A stretch of 32,747 nucleotides of DNA from an uncultured Pseudogracilibacillus sp. (GCA_937974845.1 CALJVC010000131.1:1-32747); one strand, 5' to 3'; shown: positions 24,001 to 32,636, counted from the first letter of the stretch. A program made the numbers and translations. The notes: a model not told the origin generated them from the letters alone.

Positions 24001-26022
24001 ATGGATCGGGTTTTCCGAAATGTGCTATTTTATGCACTAATTTTTATTGTCTTAATCGGCGTCATCAGCATGTTCAAAGGTCAAAATGACCAATCAGAAC
24101 AGTACAACGTCGAGGAATTTATGCAGGCCTTGGACAGTGGCCAAATTGCTGAAATGACGATGCAACCGAAAAATAAAATCATTCGTATAACCGGAGTGCT
24201 TGAACAAGATAATAAGACGTTCGTTGTTCAAGTGCCTGATAATACAGAAATAATCGCAGATATTACAGAAAAAGCAAGAGAACAAAGTATTTTAAAAGTG
24301 GCAGAGGAAGAACAACCCAGTGCCTTTCTCAATTTTCTTGCGATGATGTTGCCGTTTCTTCTCATCGGGCTCATTTTCTTCTTTATCTTTACCCGGGCCC
24401 AAGGTGGTGGCGGTGGCGGTCGAGTGATGAACTTCGGTAAAAGTAAGGCGAAGCTTTACGATGAAGAAAAGGTAAAAGTTCGTTTCTCAGACGTCGCTGG
24501 AGCCGATGAAGAGAAACAAGAATTAGTAGAAGTGGTAGAGTTTTTAAAAGACCCACGTAAATTTACGAAGGTTGGAGCACGGATTCCGAAAGGGGTACTC
24601 CTTGTAGGACCACCAGGGACGGGTAAGACTTTACTTGCCCGGGCAGTAGCAGGAGAAGCTGGTACACCTTTCTTCTCTATTAGTGGTTCGGACTTCGTAG
24701 AGATGTTCGTTGGGGTTGGAGCTTCTCGGGTACGCGATCTTTTTGAAAATGCGAAGAAGAACGCTCCATGTATCGTCTTTATCGACGAGATCGATGCGGT
24801 AGGAAGACAGCGGGGCGCTGGCCTCGGTGGCGGTCACGATGAGCGTGAACAAACCTTAAACCAGTTGCTCGTAGAAATGGATGGTTTCGATTCGAATGAA
24901 GGAATTATTATGATTGCTGCAACGAACCGTCCGGATATTTTAGACCCAGCTCTCTTACGTCCTGGACGTTTTGACCGTCAAATTACGGTGAACCGACCGG
25001 ATGTTAAGGGACGGGAAGCCGTCTTGAAAGTCCATGCGAGAAATAAACCGCTTGGTGAAGATGTAGACTTGAAAACTATTGCCATGCGTACGCCGGGCTT
25101 TTCAGGGGCGGATTTAGAAAACTTGTTAAACGAAGCAGCCTTAGTAACGGCGCGTAGGAATAAAAATGTAATTACGATGGCAGAGATTGACGAAGCAATC
25201 GACCGAGTCATTGCTGGTCCTGCGAAGAAAAGCCGTGTCATATCGGAAAAAGAACGTAAAATTGTTGCCTATCACGAAAGTGGTCATACAGTAATCGGTA
25301 TGGTCTTAGACGATGCAGATACTGTACATAAGGTAACGATTGTCCCCCGGGGTCAGGCCGGTGGGTATGCGGTGATGTTACCGAAGGAAGACCGCTACAT
25401 CGCTACTCGTCCTGAGTTATTCGACCGTATCACAGGTCTTTTAGGTGGACGTGTAGCAGAAGAGATTATCTTTGGTAAGGACAATGTAAGTACAGGTGCT
25501 TCCAACGACTTCCAAAGAGCGACGGCGATTGCGAAAAGTATGATTACTGAATATGGAATGAGCGATCGAATTGGACCGACACAATTCAACGGAAGCAATT
25601 CTTCAGAGGTCTTTTTAGGCCGAGACTTACACAGTGAAAAGAACTATAGTGAATCGATTGCACGTGCCATTGATGAAGAAACGCAAAACTTTATCAATAA
25701 GTGCTACGAACGAGCTAAAAATATTCTTCTAGAGCATCGGGAGCAATTAGAGTTAATTGCAGAGAAGTTACTAGAAGTAGAAACTTTAGACGCTGAACAA
25801 ATCAAATCCCTCTTCGAACACGGAGTAATGCCTGAACGTTCGGAGAGCGAAGCTTCAGAGCCTAAGCAAGAAGAAGAAAAGCAAGAAACTCCTTCCCTTG
25901 CTGAGGAGAAAGACGAAGCGTCGCAGGATGCGTCGGAAGTGAAAGTAAATATACAGTCACAGTCGAAAGCACCGGAGGATCAACCAGAAGAAAAAGAAGA
26001 TCAACCGGAGAAAAAGGAATAA
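24001..26022 (+). CDS. ftsH: ATP-dependent zinc metalloprotease FtsH
   Basis: Membrane-bound AAA+ protease that degrades misassembled membrane proteins and regulators, including ones controlling sporulation entry. The protein has 673 residues (637 in B. subtilis). Membrane helices lie at about 7-24 and 113-131, flanking an extracytoplasmic domain. The AAA module shows Walker A GPPGTGKT near 203-210, Walker B IVFIDEIDA and the second-region-of-homology RPGRFDRQ. The protease domain has HESGH at 425-429 with a third zinc ligand near 500. The last ~65 residues are a low-complexity Glu/Gln/Pro/Lys tail with EDQPE repeated, which explains the extra length. ATG 24001 has GGGAGGAGG upstream. Confidence 0.99.
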   Translation: MDRVFRNVLFYALIFIVLIGVISMFKGQNDQSEQYNVEEFMQALDSGQIAEMTMQPKNKIIRITGVLEQDNKTFVVQVPDNTEIIADITEKAREQSILKVAEEEQPSAFLNFLAMMLPFLLIGLIFFFIFTRAQGGGGGGRVMNFGKSKAKLYDEEKVKVRFSDVAGADEEKQELVEVVEFLKDPRKFTKVGARIPKGVLLVGPPGTGKTLLARAVAGEAGTPFFSISGSDFVEMFVGVGASRVRDLFENAKKNAPCIVFIDEIDAVGRQRGAGLGGGHDEREQTLNQLLVEMDGFDSNEGIIMIAATNRPDILDPALLRPGRFDRQITVNRPDVKGREAVLKVHARNKPLGEDVDLKTIAMRTPGFSGADLENLLNEAALVTARRNKNVITMAEIDEAIDRVIAGPAKKSRVISEKERKIVAYHESGHTVIGMVLDDADTVHKVTIVPRGQAGGYAVMLPKEDRYIATRPELFDRITGLLGGRVAEEIIFGKDNVSTGASNDFQRATAIAKSMITEYGMSDRIGPTQFNGSNSSEVFLGRDLHSEKNYSESIARAIDEETQNFINKCYERAKNILLEHREQLELIAEKLLEVETLDAEQIKSLFEHGVMPERSESEASEPKQEEEKQETPSLAEEKDEASQDASEVKVNIQSQSKAPEDQPEEKEDQPEKKE

Positions 26023-26040
26023 TTAGCTAGGATAGCTAGA

Positions 26041-26085
26041 GGCCTCTAGGGACGTTTCCACTGAAGGAAGTCTTAGAGGCCTTTT
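26041..26085 (+). terminator. Intrinsic terminator after ftsH
   Basis: GGCCTCTA (26041-26048) pairs with TAGAGGCC (26074-26081), with partial pairing continuing inward, then TTTT. Confidence 0.75.
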
Positions 26086-26124
26086 CTATGAGTACTTAGT
26101 GCTTTTCTCGATGCAGAAGTAGCT

Positions 26125-26153
26125 TTGACTATGGTATATTTAATACATGTATT
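26125..26153 (+). promoter_or_regulatory. Possible sigma-A promoter of coaX
   Basis: TTGACT (26125-26130), 17 bp, TGTATT (26148-26153). The -35 is good and the -10 modest. Located between the ftsH terminator and coaX. Confidence 0.35.
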
Positions 26154-26176
26154 AGGAAACGAAGGGCGGTAACAGC

Positions 26177-26962
26177 ATGATTTTTGTCATTGATATCGGG
26201 AATACGAATACAGTACTTGGAGTATTTGCGAATGACCAACTTTATTACGAATGGCGTATTCAAACGGATCGGCATAAAACGGAAGACGAATTTGCGATGT
26301 TATTTAAGCAACTTTTTCATGATCGGGGTCTATCCTTTACACAAATTGATTCAATTATTATTTCTTCTGTCGTACCGCCAATTATGAATGCCTTAGAAAA
26401 AATGTGTAAAATTTATTTCGGTATTACGCCGATGGTAGTTGGGAGTGACGATGTACACTTACCCTTGGAAATTGCATATCCTCAACCGAAGGAACTTGGG
26501 GCTGATCGTATCGTCAATGCAATCGGTGCCTTAGAATTGTACGAAAGTCCCTTTATAATAATTGATTTCGGTACGGCAACAACCTTTTGCTATGTGAATG
26601 AAAAACAGCAATATATCGGCGGAATTATCGCCCCAGGGATTAAAATTTCCATGGATGCTTTGTATACTCACGCATCGAAATTGCCAAAAATTGAAATTGA
26701 AAAGCCAGACCATATTATCGGTCAATCGACGGTAGAAGCGATGCAATCAGGGGTATATTATGGATACGTAGGTCAAGTCGATGGGATTGTTAGAAAGATT
26801 CAAAAGGAAAGTCGCCAACCCGCAAAAGTTATTGCTACAGGGGGCTTAGCGCAATTGATTTCCGAAGGGTCTGAAACGATCGACATCGTAGAAGAACATT
26901 TGACTTTAATCGGTCTATATCGAATTTATCAATATAATCAAGCGTTAAAGGAAGGTAAATAA
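26177..26962 (+). CDS. coaX: Type III pantothenate kinase
   Basis: It catalyses the first step of coenzyme A synthesis, phosphorylating pantothenate with ATP; type III enzymes are insensitive to CoA feedback. The 261-residue protein has the ASKHA-fold signatures: MIFVIDIGNTNTVLGVF at the N-terminus, LGADRIVNAIGA, IIDFGTATTFCYV and GGIIAPGIKISMDAL, then IATGGLA near the C-terminus. ATG 26177 has GAAGGGCGG upstream. The stop TAA is followed directly by the hslO ATG, so the two are translated from one message. Confidence 0.97.
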   Translation: MIFVIDIGNTNTVLGVFANDQLYYEWRIQTDRHKTEDEFAMLFKQLFHDRGLSFTQIDSIIISSVVPPIMNALEKMCKIYFGITPMVVGSDDVHLPLEIAYPQPKELGADRIVNAIGALELYESPFIIIDFGTATTFCYVNEKQQYIGGIIAPGIKISMDALYTHASKLPKIEIEKPDHIIGQSTVEAMQSGVYYGYVGQVDGIVRKIQKESRQPAKVIATGGLAQLISEGSETIDIVEEHLTLIGLYRIYQYNQALKEGK

Positions 26963-27829
26963 ATGGAAGATTATTTAATTAAAGCGACTGCTTATGATGG
27001 TAAGATTCGTTGCTATGTAGGGGTAACGACTAATACAGTAGAAGAAGCTCGTAAGCGACAAGATACATGGCCGACTGCCTCGGCAGCCCTTGGCCGTTCA
27101 CTCACTATCACTACCTTGATGGGTGCAATGCTTAAGGGAGAGAACACTTTAACGACGACGGTTTCGGGGGATGGTCCCCTCGGGCAAATTGTAGCCGATG
27201 CCAATGCTAAAGGAGAGGTCCGGGGTTATGTTCAGCACCCACATGTTGATTTTCCTTTAAATGAGCAAGGGAAGTTAGACGTACGTCGGGCGGTAGGAAA
27301 TGGAGTCCTAAGTGTCGTCAAGGATCTTGGCTTAAAAGATTATTTCACTGGACAAGTTCCGATTGTTTCCGGAGAAATTAGTGAAGACTTTACGTATTAC
27401 TTTGCTACTTCGGAACAAATTCCTTCCGCTGTAGGTGCTGGAGTGCTCGTAGGTAAAGATTACCGTATCATGGCTTCCGGTGGTTTTATTTTACAGGTGA
27501 TGCCCGGGGCGGATGAAAGTGTTATTGAAGAATTAGAAAAACGTATTGCAGATCTACCTCAATTATCCCACTTTATAGAAGAAGGTAATTCGCCCGAAGC
27601 AATCCTTAAGCGACTCGTACCGGAAGACTCTGTTCATATATTAGAAAAATTACCCGTTACCTTTAAATGTCGTTGCTCTAAAGAGCGGATGTTACGGGCA
27701 ATCAAAGGTTTAGGTAAGGCAGAAATAGAATCGATGATCCGTCATGACCATGGAGCGGAAACGACTTGCCATTTCTGTAATGCGGTTTACCAAATAACAG
27801 AAGAGGAATTAAGGCAATTAATTGAATAA
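26963..27829 (+). CDS. hslO: Hsp33, redox-regulated chaperone
   Basis: Hsp33 holds unfolded proteins during oxidative stress. Zinc release and disulfide formation switch it on. The 288-residue protein carries the four zinc ligands CxC at Cys236/Cys238 and CxxC at Cys269/Cys272. N-terminal landmarks include TASAALGRSLT, TTTVSGDGPLGQIVADANAKG and QHPHV. The ATG abuts the coaX stop. The AAGGAAGG ribosome site lies within the last codons of coaX, and a terminator follows. The coaX-hslO-cysK order matches B. subtilis (yacB-yacC-cysK). Confidence 0.98.
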   Translation: MEDYLIKATAYDGKIRCYVGVTTNTVEEARKRQDTWPTASAALGRSLTITTLMGAMLKGENTLTTTVSGDGPLGQIVADANAKGEVRGYVQHPHVDFPLNEQGKLDVRRAVGNGVLSVVKDLGLKDYFTGQVPIVSGEISEDFTYYFATSEQIPSAVGAGVLVGKDYRIMASGGFILQVMPGADESVIEELEKRIADLPQLSHFIEEGNSPEAILKRLVPEDSVHILEKLPVTFKCRCSKERMLRAIKGLGKAEIESMIRHDHGAETTCHFCNAVYQITEEELRQLIE

Positions 27830-27842
27830 AAGGGTTATACTC

Positions 27843-27880
27843 CGGAACAGAAGTTTCGATACTTTTGTTCCGAATTTTTT
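27843..27880 (+). terminator. Intrinsic terminator after hslO
   Basis: CGGAACAGAAGT (27843-27854) pairs with ACTTTTGTTCCG (27861-27872), one G-T pair, loop TTCGAT, then AATTTTTT. Confidence 0.9.
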
Positions 27881-27899
27881 ATTAAAAAGGGTAAACGTA

Positions 27900-27928
27900 T
27901 TGACATTTTGTGAAAAAACCGATATATT
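27900..27928 (+). promoter_or_regulatory. Sigma-A promoter of cysK
   Basis: TTGACA (27900-27905), 17 bp, TATATT (27923-27928): near consensus. B. subtilis cysK is controlled by CymR; I do not claim a CymR site here. Confidence 0.85.
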
Positions 27929-27971
27929 AGTATTAATCATATAAGATTACTATGAATTAGGAGGAAGAAGG

Positions 27972-28895
27972 TTGAAAGTAGCGAAGGATGTTTCCGAATT
28001 AATAGGTAGAACGCCAATCGTCAAGTTGAACCGTTACGTAGAAGAAGGTAGTGCGGATATTTATGTGAAGTTAGAGTATTTTAACCCCGGTAGCTCGGTT
28101 AAGGATCGAATTTCTTTAGCGATGATCGAGCGGGCAGAAAAAGAAGGGAAAATTAAACCAGGGGATACAATCATCGAACCGACTAGTGGGAATACCGGAA
28201 TTGGTCTAGCTATGGTTGCTGCAGCGAAGGGTTACCGCTTAATTGTTGTCATGCCTGATACGATGAGCTTAGAACGTCGAAATTTATTGCGGGCCTACGG
28301 GGCAGAATTACACCTTACGCCTGGTTCAGCAGGTATGAAGGGTGCGATTGAGAAGGCTAAAGAATTAGTAGAGGCCCATGGGTACTTTTTACCCCAACAG
28401 TTTGATAATGAAGCGAATCCACAAATTCATGAGTTAACTACAGGCCCAGAAATTGTAGAACAAATGCCGGATGGTCTCGATGCCTTTATTTCAGGAATTG
28501 GAACCGGAGGAACGATTACCGGAGCCGGTAGAGTTTTAAGAAAGCATTTTCCTGATATAAAAATTTATGCTGTAGAGCCGAAGGATTCCCCGGTATTATC
28601 TGGAGGTTCCCCAGGACCACATAAAATCCAAGGAATCGGTGCTGGTTTTGTACCTAAGGTTCTGGATACGGAAATTTACGATCAAGTATTACCAATTGCG
28701 AACGAGGATGCCTTCGAGGCTTCCCGACAGGTAGCAAGGCAGGAAGGTATACTTGTTGGTATTTCTTCCGGAGCAGCGATTGCCGCAGCGAGAAAGGTAG
28801 CCCGTGAATTAGGCGCCGGTAAAAAGGTGCTTGCTATTTTACCAGATAATGGTGAGCGTTATTTATCGACGAGCCTTTATCAATATAATGAATAA
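27972..28895 (+). CDS. cysK: Cysteine synthase A (O-acetylserine sulfhydrylase)
   Basis: PLP enzyme that makes cysteine from O-acetylserine and sulfide. In B. subtilis CysK also assists the CymR repressor. The 307-residue protein (308 in B. subtilis) has the PLP lysine Lys44 in SSVKDR, the substrate loop EPTSGNTGIG, the phosphate-binding GIGTGGTITGAG, and GISSGAA. The start is TTG 27972 with AGGAGG (27959-27964) seven bases upstream; the N-terminus lines up with relatives. It has its own promoter and terminator, so it is a single-gene unit. Confidence 0.97.
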   Translation: MKVAKDVSELIGRTPIVKLNRYVEEGSADIYVKLEYFNPGSSVKDRISLAMIERAEKEGKIKPGDTIIEPTSGNTGIGLAMVAAAKGYRLIVVMPDTMSLERRNLLRAYGAELHLTPGSAGMKGAIEKAKELVEAHGYFLPQQFDNEANPQIHELTTGPEIVEQMPDGLDAFISGIGTGGTITGAGRVLRKHFPDIKIYAVEPKDSPVLSGGSPGPHKIQGIGAGFVPKVLDTEIYDQVLPIANEDAFEASRQVARQEGILVGISSGAAIAAARKVARELGAGKKVLAILPDNGERYLSTSLYQYNE

Positions 28896-28906
28896 GAAGT
28901 CTAGAA

Positions 28907-28942
28907 AAAAGCGATGCAGGAATGTGTCGCTTTTATTTTTTT
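28907..28942 (+). terminator. Intrinsic terminator after cysK
   Basis: AAAAGCGATGCA (28907-28918) pairs with TGTGTCGCTTTT (28923-28934), two G-T pairs, loop GGAA, then ATTTTTTT. Confidence 0.9.
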
Positions 28943-29004
28943 AAGGGAAAAAACCATACGAATCCGTCGGTTTATGGTAAACTGAATAGTATAAAATATA
29001 CAAA

Positions 29005-29061
29005 TTTCATCCTAATGATGGACGAGCTTTTTGTAACAAAGTGAAGCAAAGACGGATGAAA
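29005..29061 (+). promoter_or_regulatory. Nested stem-loop in the folP leader
   Basis: TTTCATCC (29005-29012) is perfectly complementary to GGATGAAA (29054-29061). Inside, GCTT (29026-29029) can pair with AAGC (29044-29047) and TTTG (29030-29033) with CAAA (29037-29040). The outer arm ends just before the GAGGTAGG ribosome site (29064-29071). No T run follows and no known riboswitch core is recognised. A TATAAA at 28990-28995 could be the -10 but has no clear -35. Confidence 0.4.
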
Positions 29062-29076
29062 ATGAGGTAGGTAATA

Positions 29077-29913
29077 ATGAAGCTAAAGACAAAAAGTACC
29101 GTATTAGATTTATCATCGAAAACCCACGTGATGGGTATTTTAAATGTGACACCTGATTCATTTTCTGATGGTGGTAAATATGACAGACTCGATGAAGCAG
29201 TAGAACGGGCGATACAAATGGAAAAGGAAGGGGCGGACATCATCGATATCGGTGGTGAATCGACACGACCTGATCATGAGCCGATAGATGCAGATGAGGA
29301 AATGCGTCGCGTCCTTCCTGTTATTGAGGCGGTGCGCGAAAAGGTCAGCCTACCTATTTCGATTGATACATACAAGGCAGAAACAGCTAAGGCAGCAATC
29401 GAAGCTGGAGCAGATATAATTAACGATATTTGGGCTGCAACCTACGATGCGGAGATGGCTGAGGTAGCTGCGACGTATAACGTACCAATAATTTTAATGC
29501 ATAATCGTAAAACAAAAGAATACGACTCGATTATCGACGATATGATTCTTGATTTAGAAAAGAGTATAGAAATTGTCAAGGCCGCCGGTGTTGAGGATGA
29601 GCAAATTATATTGGATCCAGGTATCGGTTTTGCGAAATATCCGAGGGATAATTTTGTCGTCCTCAAACATCTCGACCGCCTGACAGAACATTTTGCTTAT
29701 CCTTTTTTATTGGCTACGTCACGGAAATCTTTCATTAATGAAGTGCTCCCTAGTCAACCGCATGAAAGGGATAATGCGACAGGAGCTACCACTTGTTTAG
29801 GTATAACAAAAGGTGTCCAAATCGTTCGTGTACATGATGTCAAAAGAACGGTAGAATTAACTAAAATGATGGACGCCATGACAAAGGGATTGAAAACGGA
29901 TGGATCAAATTAA
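29077..29913 (+). CDS. folP: Dihydropteroate synthase
   Basis: It joins 6-hydroxymethyl-dihydropterin diphosphate to p-aminobenzoate in folate synthesis, and is the target of sulfonamides (sul in B. subtilis). The 278-residue TIM-barrel protein has GILNVTPDSFSDGG at 20-33, DIGGESTRP, ISIDTYK, then DPGIGFAK and the substrate-binding SRKSF, and ends with a VHDVK strand. ATG 29077 follows GAGGTAGG. It overlaps folB by 14 bp. In B. subtilis pabB-pabA-pabC lie between cysK and this gene; they are absent here. Confidence 0.98.
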   Translation: MKLKTKSTVLDLSSKTHVMGILNVTPDSFSDGGKYDRLDEAVERAIQMEKEGADIIDIGGESTRPDHEPIDADEEMRRVLPVIEAVREKVSLPISIDTYKAETAKAAIEAGADIINDIWAATYDAEMAEVAATYNVPIILMHNRKTKEYDSIIDDMILDLEKSIEIVKAAGVEDEQIILDPGIGFAKYPRDNFVVLKHLDRLTEHFAYPFLLATSRKSFINEVLPSQPHERDNATGATTCLGITKGVQIVRVHDVKRTVELTKMMDAMTKGLKTDGSN

Positions 29914-30262
29914 TTTACAAGGTTTAACTTTCTATGGTTATCATGGACTTTTCCCAGAAGAAAATCGACTGGGTCAACATTTTAAAGTAAATGTAGAGCT
30001 CCACCTATCCTTACGAAAGGCAGGGGAGACCGATGAAATGAAGTACTCGATTGATTACGGAATGGTACATGACTTAATTGAAGAAATCGTCACAGGAGAA
30101 CCTAAAAATTTAATTGAAACAGTGGCTGAAACAATCGCTACTCAAATTTTAGACCAATTCCCCTCGGTTCAATCCTGCATCGTAGAAGTAGTAAAGCCCA
30201 ACCCACCAATTGAAGGCCATTATGAATCGGTGTCTGTACGAATAAAAAGGGAGAGGGAATAA
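29900..30262 (+). CDS. folB: Dihydroneopterin aldolase
   Basis: It cleaves 7,8-dihydroneopterin to 6-hydroxymethyl-dihydropterin and glycolaldehyde. The 120-residue protein shows GLTFYGYHGLFPEEN (with the conserved Tyr-His region), GQHFKVNVEL, SIDYGMVHDLI, the catalytic Glu region LIETVAETIA, and the ending VEVVKPNPPIEGHYESVSV. All are family signatures. The start ATG lies inside the folP end, and the stop TAA directly precedes the folK ATG, so all three folate genes are translated together. Confidence 0.98.
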   Translation: MDQINLQGLTFYGYHGLFPEENRLGQHFKVNVELHLSLRKAGETDEMKYSIDYGMVHDLIEEIVTGEPKNLIETVAETIATQILDQFPSVQSCIVEVVKPNPPIEGHYESVSVRIKRERE

Positions 30263-30772
30263 ATGAATATCGCATTTATTGGATTAGGTTCAAATATTGA
30301 ACCACGAGAGGACCATTTACTTCGTGCCCTAGAATTAATGGAAGAGGACAACAAGGTAACGATTGTCGCTAAGTCATCGATTTATGAAACAGTTCCTGTC
30401 GGTTATACGGAGCAAGCACAGTTTTTAAATATGGTTGTCAAAGTAGAAACGAGTTTTAAAAATTTAGAACTGCTAGAGTTCTTACAACAAATCGAAAAAA
30501 CCTTAGGCAGGGACCGTGAAACCCAAGTAAAAAATGGTCCGCGGACAATCGACCTTGACATTTTATTATTTAACAATGAGAATAGAGATTTGGATGTACT
30601 AAGAATTCCGCATCCACGCATGCATGAAAGGGCCTTTGTTCTTGTGCCGTTAAAGGAAATTGCACCGGAAGAAGTAATTCCAACCTCGGGTAAAAGAATC
30701 GATGATTTAGTAGATGAATTACCGAAAAAAGAGTTGGAAGGCGTGAAACTTTGGAAGACGTTAAAGTCGTAA
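30263..30772 (+). CDS. folK: 6-hydroxymethyl-dihydropterin pyrophosphokinase (HPPK)
   Basis: It transfers diphosphate from ATP to the pterin alcohol, making the substrate of FolP. The 169-residue protein begins with IAFIGLGSNI and contains SSIYETVPVG, QFLNMVVKVET, the LGRDRETQVKNGPRTIDLDI block that holds the Mg-binding aspartates, and IPHPRMHERAFVLVPL. ATG 30263 abuts the folB stop. In B. subtilis yazB and dusB follow folK; here a 117-bp gap leads straight to lysS. Confidence 0.98.
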   Translation: MNIAFIGLGSNIEPREDHLLRALELMEEDNKVTIVAKSSIYETVPVGYTEQAQFLNMVVKVETSFKNLELLEFLQQIEKTLGRDRETQVKNGPRTIDLDILLFNNENRDLDVLRIPHPRMHERAFVLVPLKEIAPEEVIPTSGKRIDDLVDELPKKELEGVKLWKTLKS

Positions 30773-30786
30773 AGAAACAAGGATAG

Positions 30787-30847
30787 CTAGCTTGTATATG
30801 TACATAACTCATTAGGGAAGACTTTTTGATATATATCATTAAGCTAG
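30787..30847 (+). promoter_or_regulatory. Palindromic leader upstream of lysS
   Basis: CTAGCTT (30787-30793) and AAGCTAG (30841-30847) are complementary. Between them are two perfect palindromes, TATGTACATA (30797-30806) and TGATATATATCA (30827-30838). No T-box core was seen. Function unknown. Confidence 0.35.
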
Positions 30848-30889
30848 GTCGAGGCTACATAGGAAATTATTATTATTGGAGTGATTTAA

Positions 30890-32371
30890 GTGGGAGAACA
30901 TTTAACAGATCAAGAACAAGTACGCCGTGAGAAGTTAGCTGACTACTATGAAAAAGGATTAGATCCCTTCGGTAGTAAATTTGAACGCACCCATCTCGCA
31001 AAGGAACTACACGAAGCTTATGGAGAGAAATCGAAGGAAGAATTAGCCGAAATCGAAAAGGTCGTAACGATTGCTGGACGCGTAATGACGAAGCGCGGAA
31101 AGGGGAAAGTAGGTTTTTCCCACATTCAAGATGTTAGCGATCAAATCCAACTATACGTACGGAAAGATGATGTCGGAGAAGAAGCTTACGAAATTTATAA
31201 AACAATCGACATCGGCGATATCGTTGGCGTAACAGGAGTTGTTTTTAAAACAAATGTTGGCGAATTATCAATCCATGTACAGGAATTTACTCTGTTAACA
31301 AAATCCTTACGACCATTACCAGATAAATATCATGGCCTACAAGATGTTGAACTACGTTATCGTAAACGATATTTAGACTTAATTACCAATGAGGAAAGTC
31401 GAAATACCTTTATCTTACGGAGTAAAATCATTCAAGCGATGCGCGAATATTTAAATAATAAGGGTTTCTTAGAAGTTGAAACTCCGATGTTGCACACGAT
31501 TCCTGGAGGAGCTAACGCACGTCCTTTCCAGACTCACCATAATGCTCTAGATATGGAGTTATATATGCGAATTGCTATAGAGCTTCATTTAAAGCGTCTT
31601 ATTGTCGGAGGTTTTGAAAAGGTCTATGAAATTGGCCGGGTATTTCGTAACGAAGGGATCTCTACACGCCACAACCCTGAATTTACAATGATTGAATTAT
31701 ATGAAGCCTATGCTGATTATAAGGATATTATGGAATTAACAGAGAATTTAATTGCCTATATTGCAGAACAAGTCCATGGAACGACTACTATTCCGTACGG
31801 AGATGAAGAAATCGACCTCGCACCTAAATGGAAAAGAATTCATATGGTCGATGCAATCAAAGAACATACTGGAGTGGACTTCTGGGAAGAAATGTCGGAT
31901 GAAGAAGCTCGTCAGTTAGCGAAAGAACATAATATAGAAATTACCGATATGATGACTTATGGCCATATCGTAAATGAATTCTTTGAACAAGTAGTAGAAG
32001 AGAAGCTTATTCAACCAACTTTCGTTTACGGACATCCTGTGGAAATTTCTCCATTAGCTAAAAAGAATAAAGAGGACGAACGTTTTACTGATCGTTTCGA
32101 ACTTTTTATTGTTGGTAGGGAACATGCCAATGCGTTCACAGAGTTAAATGACCCTATCGATCAGCGCGCCCGCTTTGAAGCTCAAGTAAAAGAACGGGCT
32201 GCTGGAAACGACGAGGCGCATTTAATGGATGAAGACTTTATCGAGGCTTTAGAATACGGAATGCCACCGACCGGCGGTTTAGGTATCGGTGTGGACCGCC
32301 TAGTTATGTTACTGACAAATGCTCCATCTATTCGAGACGTTCTATTGTTCCCACAAATGCGGACAAAATAA
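30890..32371 (+). CDS. lysS: Lysyl-tRNA synthetase, class II
   Basis: It charges tRNA-Lys with lysine. The 493-residue protein (499 in B. subtilis) has an N-terminal OB-fold anticodon-binding domain (about 60-150, TIAGRVMTKRGKGKVGFSHI) and the class II catalytic core. The core shows VETPMLHTIPGGANARPF, motif 2 RVFRNEGISTRHNPEFTMIE, and motif 3 GLGIGVDRLVML near the C-terminus. The start is GTG 30890 with TTGGAGTGA upstream. A strong terminator follows and an rRNA operon promoter comes next, as in B. subtilis (lysS then rrnJ). Confidence 0.99.
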   Translation: MGEHLTDQEQVRREKLADYYEKGLDPFGSKFERTHLAKELHEAYGEKSKEELAEIEKVVTIAGRVMTKRGKGKVGFSHIQDVSDQIQLYVRKDDVGEEAYEIYKTIDIGDIVGVTGVVFKTNVGELSIHVQEFTLLTKSLRPLPDKYHGLQDVELRYRKRYLDLITNEESRNTFILRSKIIQAMREYLNNKGFLEVETPMLHTIPGGANARPFQTHHNALDMELYMRIAIELHLKRLIVGGFEKVYEIGRVFRNEGISTRHNPEFTMIELYEAYADYKDIMELTENLIAYIAEQVHGTTTIPYGDEEIDLAPKWKRIHMVDAIKEHTGVDFWEEMSDEEARQLAKEHNIEITDMMTYGHIVNEFFEQVVEEKLIQPTFVYGHPVEISPLAKKNKEDERFTDRFELFIVGREHANAFTELNDPIDQRARFEAQVKERAAGNDEAHLMDEDFIEALEYGMPPTGGLGIGVDRLVMLLTNAPSIRDVLLFPQMRTK

Positions 32372-32377
32372 TTTTAC

Positions 32378-32414
32378 AAAAAAGATCCTTTTCTATTGAA
32401 GAGGATCTTTTTTT
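32378..32414 (+). terminator. Intrinsic terminator after lysS
   Basis: AAAAAAGATCCT (32378-32389) pairs with AGGATCTTTTTT (32402-32413). Pairing continues inward through TTC/GAA to a TATT loop, and the stem ends in a T run. The 127 bases between this and the rrn P1 promoter hold no recognised gene or motif. Confidence 0.92.
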
Positions 32415-32541
32415 CTGGCATAATAAAGAGGCTTTTTGCGAAGTAAGGCTTAAAGGAAAGAAAAAAGAAGCTAAAAAAGCTTGCTAACAAAGCTGTTTTA
32501 TAGGCCTTCTTATCTTTTTAAAAAAAGAAAGTAGATTACAG

Positions 32542-32571
32542 TTGCAATTTTAAATCATTCTGTGTTATAGT
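32542..32571 (+). promoter_or_regulatory. Upstream rrn promoter P1 (candidate)
   Basis: TTGCAA (32542-32547), 18 bp, TATAGT (32566-32571). It lies 95 bp before P2, as in tandem Bacillus rrn promoters. The -35 is weak (four of six). Confidence 0.55.
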
Positions 32572-32636
32572 TATTATCGGTCTTGAGAGACAGGCCGACC
32601 GGTTAAAATAATTTTAAAAAATATTACACAAAAGTG

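Noticed and set aside
30403..30839. Two - strand open frames of 125 and 89 codons opposite folK and the lysS leader
   Set aside because: They are shadows of folK, with no ribosome site or recognisable protein.
30773..30889. T-box riboswitch before lysS
   Set aside because: The conserved T-box sequence and specifier-stem features are absent, and the leader is too short.
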